Of a DNA stretch of 21,123 nucleotides, positions 13,801 to 21,123 are shown in pieces. Under the pieces are notes generated by a model that saw nothing but the letters and a program-made list of their open reading frames with translations, was not told the origin of the DNA and ran no database searches. Positions within the stretch are counted from its first letter, which is position 1; each line of letters starts with the position of its first letter. Source of the DNA: Muribaculaceae bacterium (GTDB lineage: Bacteria > Bacteroidota > Bacteroidia > Bacteroidales > Muribaculaceae); contig JAIDJJ010000645.1 of NCBI GenBank assembly GCA_029052265.1, positions 1-21,123 of the forward strand, written 5' to 3'. The position numbers and the translations under genes were made by a program.

Positions 13801-15297
13801 ATGAAAAAATTTATATATTGTGTGGCTGCCCTTCTTTCCGGCATGACCTTCACATCTTGCGAGGATTTCCTCGACAAAACCCCATTCGATAGGGTTGACC
13901 CCCAAACCAATGTAACCGATGAAGTGGCGGTGGCTCTTGCAAATGCATGTTATATCCCTTTGCGCTCCTCCAATCTCTACAATCAGCGTATCTGGAGCCT
14001 CGACATTGTTGCGGGCAACTCGAATGTAGGAGCCGGTGGCGGCGACGACGGTATCGAAACCATACAATGTGCCAATTTCACTACCCTCAGCGACAATGCA
14101 ATGGCTCTATATATGTGGCGTTCTCCCTGGATCGGGATTGCACAGTGCAACAATCTTCTCGACGCGCTCAAGAAAGAAAATTCTGTGAGTGAGGAGATCG
14201 CTATGCGTTCGGAGGGGGAGGCACTTTTCCTGCGCGCCCATTACTACTATCTTCTTGCCCGTCTTTACGGCGGGGTGCCTCTCCGTCTGGAGCCCTACAA
14301 CCCCGACACGTCAAGTGCGATAGCCCGTGCATCGCTCGACGAGACTTATCAGCAGATAATAGAAGATTGCTCCCGTGCAGCCCAACTTCTTCCTGAAAAA
14401 GCGGATTATAATTCCCATGAGGTGGGAAGGGCTTGTAAAGATGCCGCCCTTTATATGCTTGCCGATATCTATCTGACACTTGCCCCGTCAAATCCTGCAC
14501 TCTATCAGGAAGTGGTGGATATCTGCGACGAAATCACTGCAATGGGTTATAATCTTGCCTCATGCACTTATGCCGCCAATTTCAACTGTCCTGTGAGAAA
14601 TGGAGCAGAGTCAATATTCGAGATTCAATATTCCGGAAGCACGGAATCTGATTTCTGGGGAAACACTCCTTACGCTTCATGGCTGTCCACATTCATGGGT
14701 CCGCGAGGATCCAATATGGTGGCGGGAAGCTGGGGCTGGAATCAACCTACACAGGAATTTATCGACCAGTATGAGGAAGGGGATCTCCGCAAGCCGATTA
14801 CAGTGTTCTATGACGGTTGTCCTGACTGGGAAGGTATGCCTTACCGCACCTCTTATTCCAATACCGGATACAATGTGCGAAAATTCCTTGTTTCTAAAGA
14901 GATTTCTCCTGAAACAAACACTTCTCCGGCTAACTTTATAGTCTATCGCTATGCCGGTGCGCTCCTCATGCAGGCTGAGGCTCTAAATGAACTGGGTATG
15001 ACATTAAGCGCGGCTGCACCGGTGAACGAGGTGCGCAAACGTGCCGGACTTGCTTCCCTTTCATCTTCTCTTTCCCAAGAGAAGATGCGCGAGGCTATTA
15101 TTCACGAACGTCGCATGGAGCTTGCTTTCGAAGGACACCGCTGGTTTGACATGATACGTATCGACAACGGTCAATATGCGATAGATTTCCTTCATTCAAT
15201 CGGAAAAAACAACGTAAACAAGAACCGACTGCTTTTCCCGATTCCTCAGACCGAGATGGACGCCAACCCTCTCATGACCCAGAACCCCGGTTACTAA
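13801..15297 (+). CDS. SusD-like surface glycan-binding lipoprotein
   Basis: A 498-residue RagB/SusD-family lipoprotein. The signal peptide ends in the lipobox TSC with C20 as the lipidated residue. The following acidic EDFLDK fits the surface-export signal of Bacteroidetes lipoproteins and the usual SusD start. The N-terminal TPR-like SusD domain includes ALFLRAHYYYLLARLYGGVP. The C-terminal part has the hallmark ERRMELAFEGHRWFDMIR and ends in a run fitting the family (LFPIPQTEMDANPLMTQNP). It caps the SusC pore and binds glycan. The in-frame TTG at 13792 would add three residues. The ATG at 13801 is preferred because it starts the signal peptide directly with MKKF. The gap to the next gene is 22 bases. 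Confidence 0.95.
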   Translation: MKKFIYCVAALLSGMTFTSCEDFLDKTPFDRVDPQTNVTDEVAVALANACYIPLRSSNLYNQRIWSLDIVAGNSNVGAGGGDDGIETIQCANFTTLSDNAMALYMWRSPWIGIAQCNNLLDALKKENSVSEEIAMRSEGEALFLRAHYYYLLARLYGGVPLRLEPYNPDTSSAIARASLDETYQQIIEDCSRAAQLLPEKADYNSHEVGRACKDAALYMLADIYLTLAPSNPALYQEVVDICDEITAMGYNLASCTYAANFNCPVRNGAESIFEIQYSGSTESDFWGNTPYASWLSTFMGPRGSNMVAGSWGWNQPTQEFIDQYEEGDLRKPITVFYDGCPDWEGMPYRTSYSNTGYNVRKFLVSKEISPETNTSPANFIVYRYAGALLMQAEALNELGMTLSAAAPVNEVRKRAGLASLSSSLSQEKMREAIIHERRMELAFEGHRWFDMIRIDNGQYAIDFLHSIGKNNVNKNRLLFPIPQTEMDANPLMTQNPGY

Positions 15298-15319
15298 TTA
15301 CCTATCAGACTCAATAATT

Positions 15320-16813
15320 ATGAAACCAAAATATTTTCAACTCGCAATGGCATCGACGCTTCTTCTTGTAGCGTCAGCGTGTAGCGATAACGATTATACT
15401 CAGCTTAACAAGGGGATGACGGAGCTTGCCATCTCCACAAGCACTTCCGACATAGTGCTTGATGAATCAAACCATGCCATCGAGGCGGTGGCGTTGAAAT
15501 GGACCACCGGCAACAACTACGGATCAGGCAATGCAATTTCCTATACTCTTGAACTTGCGGAAACCGGCTCAGATTTTGCCAATCCATACGTGGCTGTCGA
15601 CAACCGCAGTCAGGTTTATTCCTGGAATCCTTCGGTGGAGGAACTTAACGGCATTATCAGGGATCACTTCGGAATAGATGCGGGAAACGGAATCTCACTC
15701 GATGCGAGAGTGACCGCTTCCGTAGCCGGATATGAAGAACAACAGACTTCTGTGGCTACTTTCACTGCCGTGACTTATAACCCTGTCACCACCACACTCT
15801 ATATGATTGGCGACGCCACTCCCAATGGCTGGAGCGCAGACGATGCTACAGAAATGCAACGCACGGATAACGGCAAGTTTACATGGACAGGAAACCTCTC
15901 CGAAGGTGATTTCAAATTTATAGTGAATTTGGGGAATTTTATGCCTTCGTATAATAATAATGGCTCGGGAGGTCTCGTTTATCGTACAAGCGAGGAGCAG
16001 CCTGATGAAAAGTTCCATATCGATGAGGCACATTGCTATAAGGTTGATGTAAACCTGCTTACATTGACAGTGGATATTGCACAAGTGGAGGGTATAGCCC
16101 CTGCATACGACAACATATTCTTTGTCGGCAATGAGACTGACTGGGGATTCCGTCAGATGTGGCAAGACCCTCTTGATCCATTCTTGTTTCGTCTTGGGAT
16201 TTTCTTTGAGAAAGGAGGCGAGTTTAAGTTCGGCACCTCCGACGGATCTTGGGAAAACATGTATAAGGCAACCTCTGCAAACGCTCCTTATTCCCAACAG
16301 TCTGTGGAATTTGTAAAAGGGTATGACCCCGACAACAAATGGTTTCTGACAGACTCAGAAAAGAATCTCGCTTACAAGATATGTCTTGACATCCGTAGCG
16401 GTGCGGAACGTATGATAATGCGGCAATTCACCCGTTATACGGAAATGTATCTTGTGGGCGACGCCACTCCCAACGGTTGGGATCTCGGAAATGCCACTCC
16501 AATGATGCAAAACACTGCTGATCCAGATATCTTCACATGGAGCGGGCATCTCAACACCGGCGAACTTAAATTCTCTGCCGACAAACAGGATGACTGGAAC
16601 GGAGCCTGGTTTATGGCTACTTCTGAAGGTGCGGCTCCTACGGGTGAAGTGCAGAAAGTGATCTTTATAAACAAGAGTGACAATGCCTGTCAGGAAGAAT
16701 ATAAAGATCTTTCAACCGGTGGAGTGGATCTCAAGTGGAAAGTGACTGAGGCAGGTGATTATACGATTACTCTCAACCAGCTTCTGGAAGAGGTGACGAT
16801 ATGTAAGAACTGA
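15320..16813 (+). CDS. SusE/F-like surface glycan-binding lipoprotein with three tandem CBM-like domains
   Basis: A 497-residue lipoprotein with lipobox ASAC (C21) followed by SDND, a typical surface-export context. An N-terminal SusE-type immunoglobulin-like domain (about 30-155) is followed by three repeats of the SusE/SusF starch-binding fold. These begin at LYMIGDATPNGW (160-171), IFFVGNETDWGF (266-277) and MYLVGDATPNGW (377-387). Repeats 1 and 3 share the opening motif, and 17 identical bases encode part of it (15809-15825 and 16457-16473). Repeat 2 is the most diverged. Each repeat has aromatic residues that could stack on glucose, but ligands cannot be proven here. The protein is not an enzyme. 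Its role is to hold glucan at the surface beside SusCD and GH66. SusE has two such domains and SusF three, so by domain count this resembles SusF with a SusE-like N-terminus. Confidence 0.88.
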   Translation: MKPKYFQLAMASTLLLVASACSDNDYTQLNKGMTELAISTSTSDIVLDESNHAIEAVALKWTTGNNYGSGNAISYTLELAETGSDFANPYVAVDNRSQVYSWNPSVEELNGIIRDHFGIDAGNGISLDARVTASVAGYEEQQTSVATFTAVTYNPVTTTLYMIGDATPNGWSADDATEMQRTDNGKFTWTGNLSEGDFKFIVNLGNFMPSYNNNGSGGLVYRTSEEQPDEKFHIDEAHCYKVDVNLLTLTVDIAQVEGIAPAYDNIFFVGNETDWGFRQMWQDPLDPFLFRLGIFFEKGGEFKFGTSDGSWENMYKATSANAPYSQQSVEFVKGYDPDNKWFLTDSEKNLAYKICLDIRSGAERMIMRQFTRYTEMYLVGDATPNGWDLGNATPMMQNTADPDIFTWSGHLNTGELKFSADKQDDWNGAWFMATSEGAAPTGEVQKVIFINKSDNACQEEYKDLSTGGVDLKWKVTEAGDYTITLNQLLEEVTICKN

Positions 16814-16819
16814 TTTCCT

Positions 16820-16921
16820 AAAGGGTGTGGCGATACTGTCAGATATCGCAGGACTATATTCACAGCCCGGCGAGGTAGGTGGCTGCCACACCTTTCACAT
16901 AATTAACTCTCTCATAATTAA
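16820..16921 (+). other. Structured intercistronic region between the susE-like gene and GH66
   Basis: The gap is 140 bases, against 13-22 elsewhere in the operon. GGTGTGGC (16824-16831) pairs with GCCACACC (16885-16892), extended by AAA/TTT across one bulged G. An overlapping inner stem is GCGATA (16830-16835) with TATCGC (16844-16849). Downstream, CATAATTAA occurs at 16898-16906 and 16913-16921. There is no T-tract and no promoter consensus. It may be an mRNA processing or stabilising element. Confidence 0.5.
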
Positions 16922-16953
16922 TCCGACTCTCTCTGCTTAAAAATCTCTCTAAA

Positions 16954-18777
16954 ATGAACAAGATGAACTTATTATTTGCGGGTATACTGGCGATGGGCGC
17001 AGCATGCAGCTCTTCAGGAAATGACGAACCCGCACCCAATCCCAATCCCGGACCTTCCGGTGGTGAGGAGAATACTGTGACAGATGTCACCACTGTGAAA
17101 TCGAATCTGATGGTTGATCTTTCGACCGACAAAGCCTGTTATGCACCCGGTTCTGTGGTGAAATTCACCGCTTCGGAAGTGCCCGCCAACGCAACTGTAC
17201 GCTATCGCCGTGGATCTGAAATTATCAATGAGGAGCCGATGACTTCCAAAACATGGAACTGGACTCCTTCTGCCACAGATTTCCAAGGATATATGGTTGA
17301 GATATATCAACCCGGTCAGAATGAAAAAGAGGAAATTGTGGTAGGAACTATCGCGGTTGACGTTTCGAGCGACTGGAATAAATTCCCACGCTATGGATTT
17401 GTCGCCACTTTTGATGCCTCAAAACTTGCGGACGGTGTGATAGAGGGGGAGATGGAGTATCTTAACCGTTGCCATATCAATGGCGTGCAATTTCAGGATT
17501 GGCATTATAAACATCATTGGCCTCTCCCCGGAACTCCGGGAAATGTGCTTGAGTCGTATACAGATATTGCCAACCGCACCCTTTCTGCAGACGTGGTAAG
17601 AAAATATATCGACGTGCAACACTCGTTGGGAATGAAGTCGATATTCTATAATCTTTGCTTCGGTGCCCTTGATGATGCCGCTTCCGACGGAGTGAAGGAG
17701 GAATGGTATGCGTTTAAGAACAATCGTCGCGGAGACAAGGATATGCATAATCTGCCTTCAAGCTGGAAGAGCAGCATCTATGTGCTCGATCCGGGTAATG
17801 AAGAATGGCAGGCTTATCTGGGCGACCGTAACGAGGAGGTTTATTCTTCGTTCGGTTTCGACGGCTATCAGATAGATCAGCTTGGAAACCGTGGCGACCT
17901 GTATGATTACAACGGAAATAAGATCAATCTTCCCAAAGGATATGCATCCTTTATTGATGCAATGAAGGCGAAACATCCCTCGAAAAGATTGGTTATGAAT
18001 GCTGTAAGTAGCTATGGAGCTTCACAGATTGCAGGTTCCGGCAAGGTGGATTTCTGTTATAACGAACTTTGGAACGATGAGGCTGACTTTTCTCATCTTC
18101 ATTCAATCATAAAGGCAAACGATTCATATAGCGGAAACAATCTGCGCACAGTCTTTGCCGCTTATATGAATTATGACAAGGCTGACCGCACCACCGGAGA
18201 ATTCAACACTCCGGGAATTCTGATGGCGGATGCCGTCATGATGGCTCTCGGCGGTTCTCACCTTGAACTTGGCGACCATATGCTGTCAAGGGAATATTTC
18301 CCCGCGTCTCCTCTTTCAATGTCTGACGAATTGCGCACTGCAATGATTCGTTACTATGATTTTATGACGGCTTATCAGAATCTTCTGCGCGGCACATCCA
18401 CGGAATCTGAGTTTGAGGCTGACATGACTTGTACTGATGCCACAAAACGGATCAATGTGAATGCTTGGCCTCCTAAGAAAGGTGGATTGACCACCTATTC
18501 CAAGAATGTTGAAGGGAAAAAGGTAATACATCTCCTTAACTTCCGCAATATTGACAATCTCAGCTGGAGAGATCTTGACGGAGAACGTCCGGCACCGCGT
18601 CTCACTCTCAACACTCCTCTTTCTGTCAGCTGTAATGAAAAGGTGACAAGGGTGTGGACTGCCTCTCCCGATAATCATGGAGGTGCGGTTCAGGAACTTC
18701 CCTTCACTCAGAAAGATGGCAAATTGACTTTTGCTCTTCCGTCGTTGAAATATTGGTCAATGATCGTGATAGAATAA
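16954..18777 (+). CDS. GH66 surface lipoprotein, probable endo-dextranase
   Basis: A 607-residue glycoside hydrolase family 66 enzyme, predicted to cut internal alpha-1,6-glucosidic bonds of dextran with retention of configuration. A lipoprotein signal (C18 in MGAACSSSGNDE) is followed by a Pro/Asn linker (PNPNPGP), an immunoglobulin-like domain (about 50-137) and the catalytic barrel from about 145 (FPRYGFVATFD). D308 in GFDGYQIDQLG fits the nucleophile and E371 in FCYNELWNDE the acid/base. A C-terminal beta-sandwich runs to residue 607. No CBM35-sized insertion is visible, which argues for dextranase rather than cycloisomaltooligosaccharide glucanotransferase. It should sit on the cell surface and supply oligosaccharides to SusCD. 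ATG 16963 is an alternative start three codons in. GH97 follows after 18 bases. Confidence 0.9.
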   Translation: MNKMNLLFAGILAMGAACSSSGNDEPAPNPNPGPSGGEENTVTDVTTVKSNLMVDLSTDKACYAPGSVVKFTASEVPANATVRYRRGSEIINEEPMTSKTWNWTPSATDFQGYMVEIYQPGQNEKEEIVVGTIAVDVSSDWNKFPRYGFVATFDASKLADGVIEGEMEYLNRCHINGVQFQDWHYKHHWPLPGTPGNVLESYTDIANRTLSADVVRKYIDVQHSLGMKSIFYNLCFGALDDAASDGVKEEWYAFKNNRRGDKDMHNLPSSWKSSIYVLDPGNEEWQAYLGDRNEEVYSSFGFDGYQIDQLGNRGDLYDYNGNKINLPKGYASFIDAMKAKHPSKRLVMNAVSSYGASQIAGSGKVDFCYNELWNDEADFSHLHSIIKANDSYSGNNLRTVFAAYMNYDKADRTTGEFNTPGILMADAVMMALGGSHLELGDHMLSREYFPASPLSMSDELRTAMIRYYDFMTAYQNLLRGTSTESEFEADMTCTDATKRINVNAWPPKKGGLTTYSKNVEGKKVIHLLNFRNIDNLSWRDLDGERPAPRLTLNTPLSVSCNEKVTRVWTASPDNHGGAVQELPFTQKDGKLTFALPSLKYWSMIVIE

Positions 18778-18795
18778 ATTATATAATCTGACATT

Positions 18796-20907
18796 ATGCA
18801 TATAAACAGAATTTTTCCGGTTCTCCTTCTTTCGGGTGCCGTGTTTACGGCAAATGGCGAGGTGATAAAATCTCCGGATGGGAAAGTGGCTGTTGATTTC
18901 GGTGTGAAAGACGGACGTCCCGTCTATTCCATGACATTCGACGGCAAGACTGTCATAAAACCGTCAACTCTTGGTCTTGAACTTGCAGGCGACACTGACC
19001 TGATGGACGGTTTCTGTCTCAAAGATACAGAGGTTTCTGAATTTGACGAAACCTGGCAGCCCGTATGGGGTGAGACTCGCGATATCCGCAATCATTATAA
19101 CGAACTGCTTGCTCATCTTGAACAACCCTCCACAGGCAGGTTCATGGATATCCGTTTCCGTGTCTACGATGACGGGGCTGGATTCCGTTATGAATTTCCT
19201 CAGCAAAATAACCTTACGTATTTTGTAATTAAAGAGGAACATTCGCAGTTTGCGATGGATGGTGATCACACGGCATGGTGGATTGCCGGGGATTACGACA
19301 CTCAGGAATATGACTATACAGAAAGCAAACTGTCGGAGATCAGGGGTAAAATGGCTGATGCTATCAGCAGCAATGCGTCTCAGACACAATTCTCTCCTAC
19401 AGGCGTACAGACGTCTTTACAGATGAAGACTGACAATGGTCTTTATATCAACCTTCATGAGGCGGCTTTGGTAGATTATTCATGTATGCATCTGAATCTT
19501 GATGACAAGAACAAGGTGTTTGAATCATGGCTCACCCCCGATGCACAGGGAAATAAAGGACATCTACAGGCTCCGACCCATTCCCCGTGGCGCACAGTGA
19601 TGGTGAGTGACGATGCGCGCGACATGCTTTCTTCAAATCTTATATTGAACCTCAACGATCCATGTGCATACGAAGACACGTCATGGATCAAACCGGTTAA
19701 GTATGTCGGAGTATGGTGGGAGATGATAGGCGGTGGAAAGCAATGGTCATATACCTACGACCTTCCTTCCGTGAAACTTGAGACACTTGATTATTCCAAG
19801 ACAAAGCCTCATGGTCAACATCCCGCCAATAATGAGAATGTGAAGAAATATATTGACTTCGCGGCGGAACACGGTTTCGATCAGGTGCTTGTGGAAGGGT
19901 GGAACATCGGCTGGGAAGACTGGTTTGGTAAATCGAAAGACTATGTATTCGATTTTCAGACTCCTTATCCGGATTTCGATATCGATATGCTCAACGATTA
20001 CGCCCGTTCAAAAGGGGTGAAACTGATGATGCATCATGAGACCTCCGGTTCTATCCGTAACTATGAACGCCACATGGAGGCTGCTTATAACCTTATGAAC
20101 AAGTATGGTTATAACTCTGTGAAAAGTGGATATGTTGGCAACATGATTCCCCGAGGCGAACACCATTACGGACAGTGGCTCAACAATCATTATCTCTATG
20201 CTGTGAAAGAGGCTGCCAAGCATAAGATTATGGTGAATGCTCATGAAGCAGTGCGACCTACGGGTCTGTGTCGTACTTATCCTAATCTTATAGGAAATGA
20301 AAGTGCCCGCGGCACGGAGTATGAGTCTTTTGCAGGTAATAAGCCCTCTCATACCACTGTACTTCCCTTTACACGTCTGCAGGGTGGACCGATGGATTAT
20401 ACCCCCGGTATTTTTGAGATGGACATGAAGAAGGTGAATCCTGATAGCCAGGGTCATGTCAACAGTACTCTTGCACGCCAGCTTGCCCTTTACGTGACGA
20501 TGTACAGTCCTCTTCAGATGGCTGCTGATGTTCCTGAGGTTTACAACCGTTTTATGGACGCATTCCAGTTTATAAAGGATGTTCCTGTAGATTGGGACGA
20601 CAGCCGCTATCTTGAGGCTGAGCCGGGTCAATATATTGTTGCCGCACGCAAAGCTAAAGGTGGCGACGATTGGTATGTAGGATGTACGTCAGCTGAGAAC
20701 GGTCACGAATCGGATCTTGTTCTTGATTTTCTTGATCCCGGCAAGAAGTATGAGGCTACCATCTATGCCGACGCTCCTGACGCGCATTACCTTACAAATC
20801 CCCAGGCATACAAAATCAGCAAGAAAAAAGTAAACGCCAAGACACGTCTAAAGTTGAAGGCAGCTCCCGGTGGTGGTTTCGCCATCTCGATCAAACCTCT
20901 TGACTAA
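18796..20907 (+). CDS. GH97 periplasmic alpha-glucosidase, SusB-type (inverting)
   Basis: A 703-residue glycoside hydrolase family 97 enzyme. A Sec signal (MHINRIFPVLLLSGAVFTA) without lipobox places it in the periplasm. An N-terminal beta-sandwich (about 22-290), a TIM barrel (about 300-590) and a C-terminal beta domain follow. The glutamates remembered for SusB (E439, E508, E526, E532) have counterparts here at a constant offset of 24: E415 in HHETSG, E484 in NAHEAVRP, E502 in GNESARG and E508 in GTEYES. E415 marks the inverting, calcium-dependent alpha-glucosidase branch rather than the retaining galactosidase branch. It probably trims imported isomalto-oligosaccharides to glucose. Some SusB-type enzymes accept alpha-1,6 bonds, but the preference here is unproven. 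It is the last gene of the operon. Confidence 0.93.
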   Translation: MHINRIFPVLLLSGAVFTANGEVIKSPDGKVAVDFGVKDGRPVYSMTFDGKTVIKPSTLGLELAGDTDLMDGFCLKDTEVSEFDETWQPVWGETRDIRNHYNELLAHLEQPSTGRFMDIRFRVYDDGAGFRYEFPQQNNLTYFVIKEEHSQFAMDGDHTAWWIAGDYDTQEYDYTESKLSEIRGKMADAISSNASQTQFSPTGVQTSLQMKTDNGLYINLHEAALVDYSCMHLNLDDKNKVFESWLTPDAQGNKGHLQAPTHSPWRTVMVSDDARDMLSSNLILNLNDPCAYEDTSWIKPVKYVGVWWEMIGGGKQWSYTYDLPSVKLETLDYSKTKPHGQHPANNENVKKYIDFAAEHGFDQVLVEGWNIGWEDWFGKSKDYVFDFQTPYPDFDIDMLNDYARSKGVKLMMHHETSGSIRNYERHMEAAYNLMNKYGYNSVKSGYVGNMIPRGEHHYGQWLNNHYLYAVKEAAKHKIMVNAHEAVRPTGLCRTYPNLIGNESARGTEYESFAGNKPSHTTVLPFTRLQGGPMDYTPGIFEMDMKKVNPDSQGHVNSTLARQLALYVTMYSPLQMAADVPEVYNRFMDAFQFIKDVPVDWDDSRYLEAEPGQYIVAARKAKGGDDWYVGCTSAENGHESDLVLDFLDPGKKYEATIYADAPDAHYLTNPQAYKISKKKVNAKTRLKLKAAPGGGFAISIKPLD

Positions 20908-20955
20908 GGATCAAGGTAAAAGATAGGTTGTTTAGGTTCGCAATAGGTTAATAGC

Positions 20956-20993
20956 GAAATGCGGCAGGGATTCAATTCCTGCCGCATTTCTTT
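20956..20993 (+). terminator. Rho-independent terminator of the glucan utilization operon
   Basis: GAAATGCGGCAGG (20956-20968) pairs perfectly over 13 bp with 20978-20990 and can extend by two pairs, leaving a 5-base loop. TTT follows. It lies 48 bases after the GH97 stop and closes the operon. Confidence 0.85.
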
Positions 20994-21057
20994 AACTTGA
21001 AGTATTCTCCCATCATAAATGAACATCTTTTGATATATAAGTACCTACGAAAAATAA

Positions 21058-21123
21058 ATGAACAAATGCCAGGCATATATTGCGGCAATCTATAAAGCCG
21101 TTCATCAGTCGTTATGGAACCCC
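21058..21123 (+). CDS. Possible start of a further gene, cut by the window edge
   Basis: An ATG at 21058 opens a frame of 22 codons (MNKCQAYIAAIYKAVHQSLW...) to the window end. It does not match a family I recognise, and no clear promoter precedes it. ATAAATGAACA occurs at 21015-21025 and again at 21054-21064 across this ATG, so the ATG may only be part of a repeat. Apart from the operon terminator, 20908-21123 shows nothing else. Confidence 0.2.
   Translation, partial: MNKCQAYIAAIYKAVHQSLWNP

Noticed and set aside
20970..21121. Open minus-strand frame at the right edge, ending in the terminator
   Set aside because: It overlaps the operon terminator stem, has no recognisable motif and lacks a visible start context.
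1..21123. Mobile elements, CRISPR array, toxin-antitoxin or phage defence genes
   Set aside because: Looked for on both strands. No transposase, integrase, regularly spaced repeats or small paired genes were found.

Overview
The window looks like a chromosomal segment of a gut Bacteroidales bacterium. The family could be Muribaculaceae or Bacteroidaceae; I cannot decide from the sequence. The reasons are a complete SusC/SusD-type operon, a SusR-like membrane regulator, lipoproteins of the SusE type, moderate GC, no obvious Shine-Dalgarno sequences, and several promoters of the Bacteroidetes form TTTG-N20-TAnnTTTG. I see no insertion sequence, CRISPR array, integrase or rRNA.

Left part (1-5334). 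The 3' part of a tRNA-Val(TAC) gene runs in from the left edge and is followed by one strong and one decayed terminator-like hairpin. Four genes then lie on the minus strand in two operons. The first is a porin-like outer-membrane protein followed by a nucleoside-recognition (Gate) inner-membrane protein. The second is a two-gene flavoprotein pair that fits NfnA/NfnB, an electron-bifurcating ferredoxin:NADP oxidoreductase, with an 8-bp gene overlap. An approximately 125-base stretch between the two operons is rich in inverted repeats and has no gene.

Middle part (5335-8515). Three plus-strand housekeeping-type genes follow: an exported C1-family (PepC/bleomycin-hydrolase-like) peptidase, the 16S rRNA dimethyltransferase RsmA/KsgA, and a D-2-hydroxyacid dehydrogenase. 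A strong hairpin lies only 10 bases before the rsmA start codon.

Right part (8516-20990). This is a polysaccharide utilization locus on the plus strand: SusR-like regulator, terminator, promoter, then SusC-like transporter, SusD-like lipoprotein, SusE/F-like lipoprotein with three tandem starch-binding-like domains, GH66 lipoprotein (endo-dextranase type) and periplasmic GH97 (SusB-type inverting alpha-glucosidase), closed by a strong terminator. The inferred pathway is this: surface GH66 cuts dextran-type alpha-1,6-glucan, SusD and the SusE-like protein bind it, the SusC pore imports isomalto-oligosaccharides, GH97 releases glucose in the periplasm, and the inner-membrane regulator senses oligosaccharide and activates the operon. 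As I remember it, the locus resembles the dextran locus of Bacteroides thetaiotaomicron, with a GH97 where that one has a GH31.

I found no wholly new system. The most useful observations are the start-codon and promoter conflict of the regulator, repeat motifs around the regulator and susC promoters that are operator candidates, the structured gap between the susE-like gene and GH66, and the structured gene-less stretch at 2655-2778.
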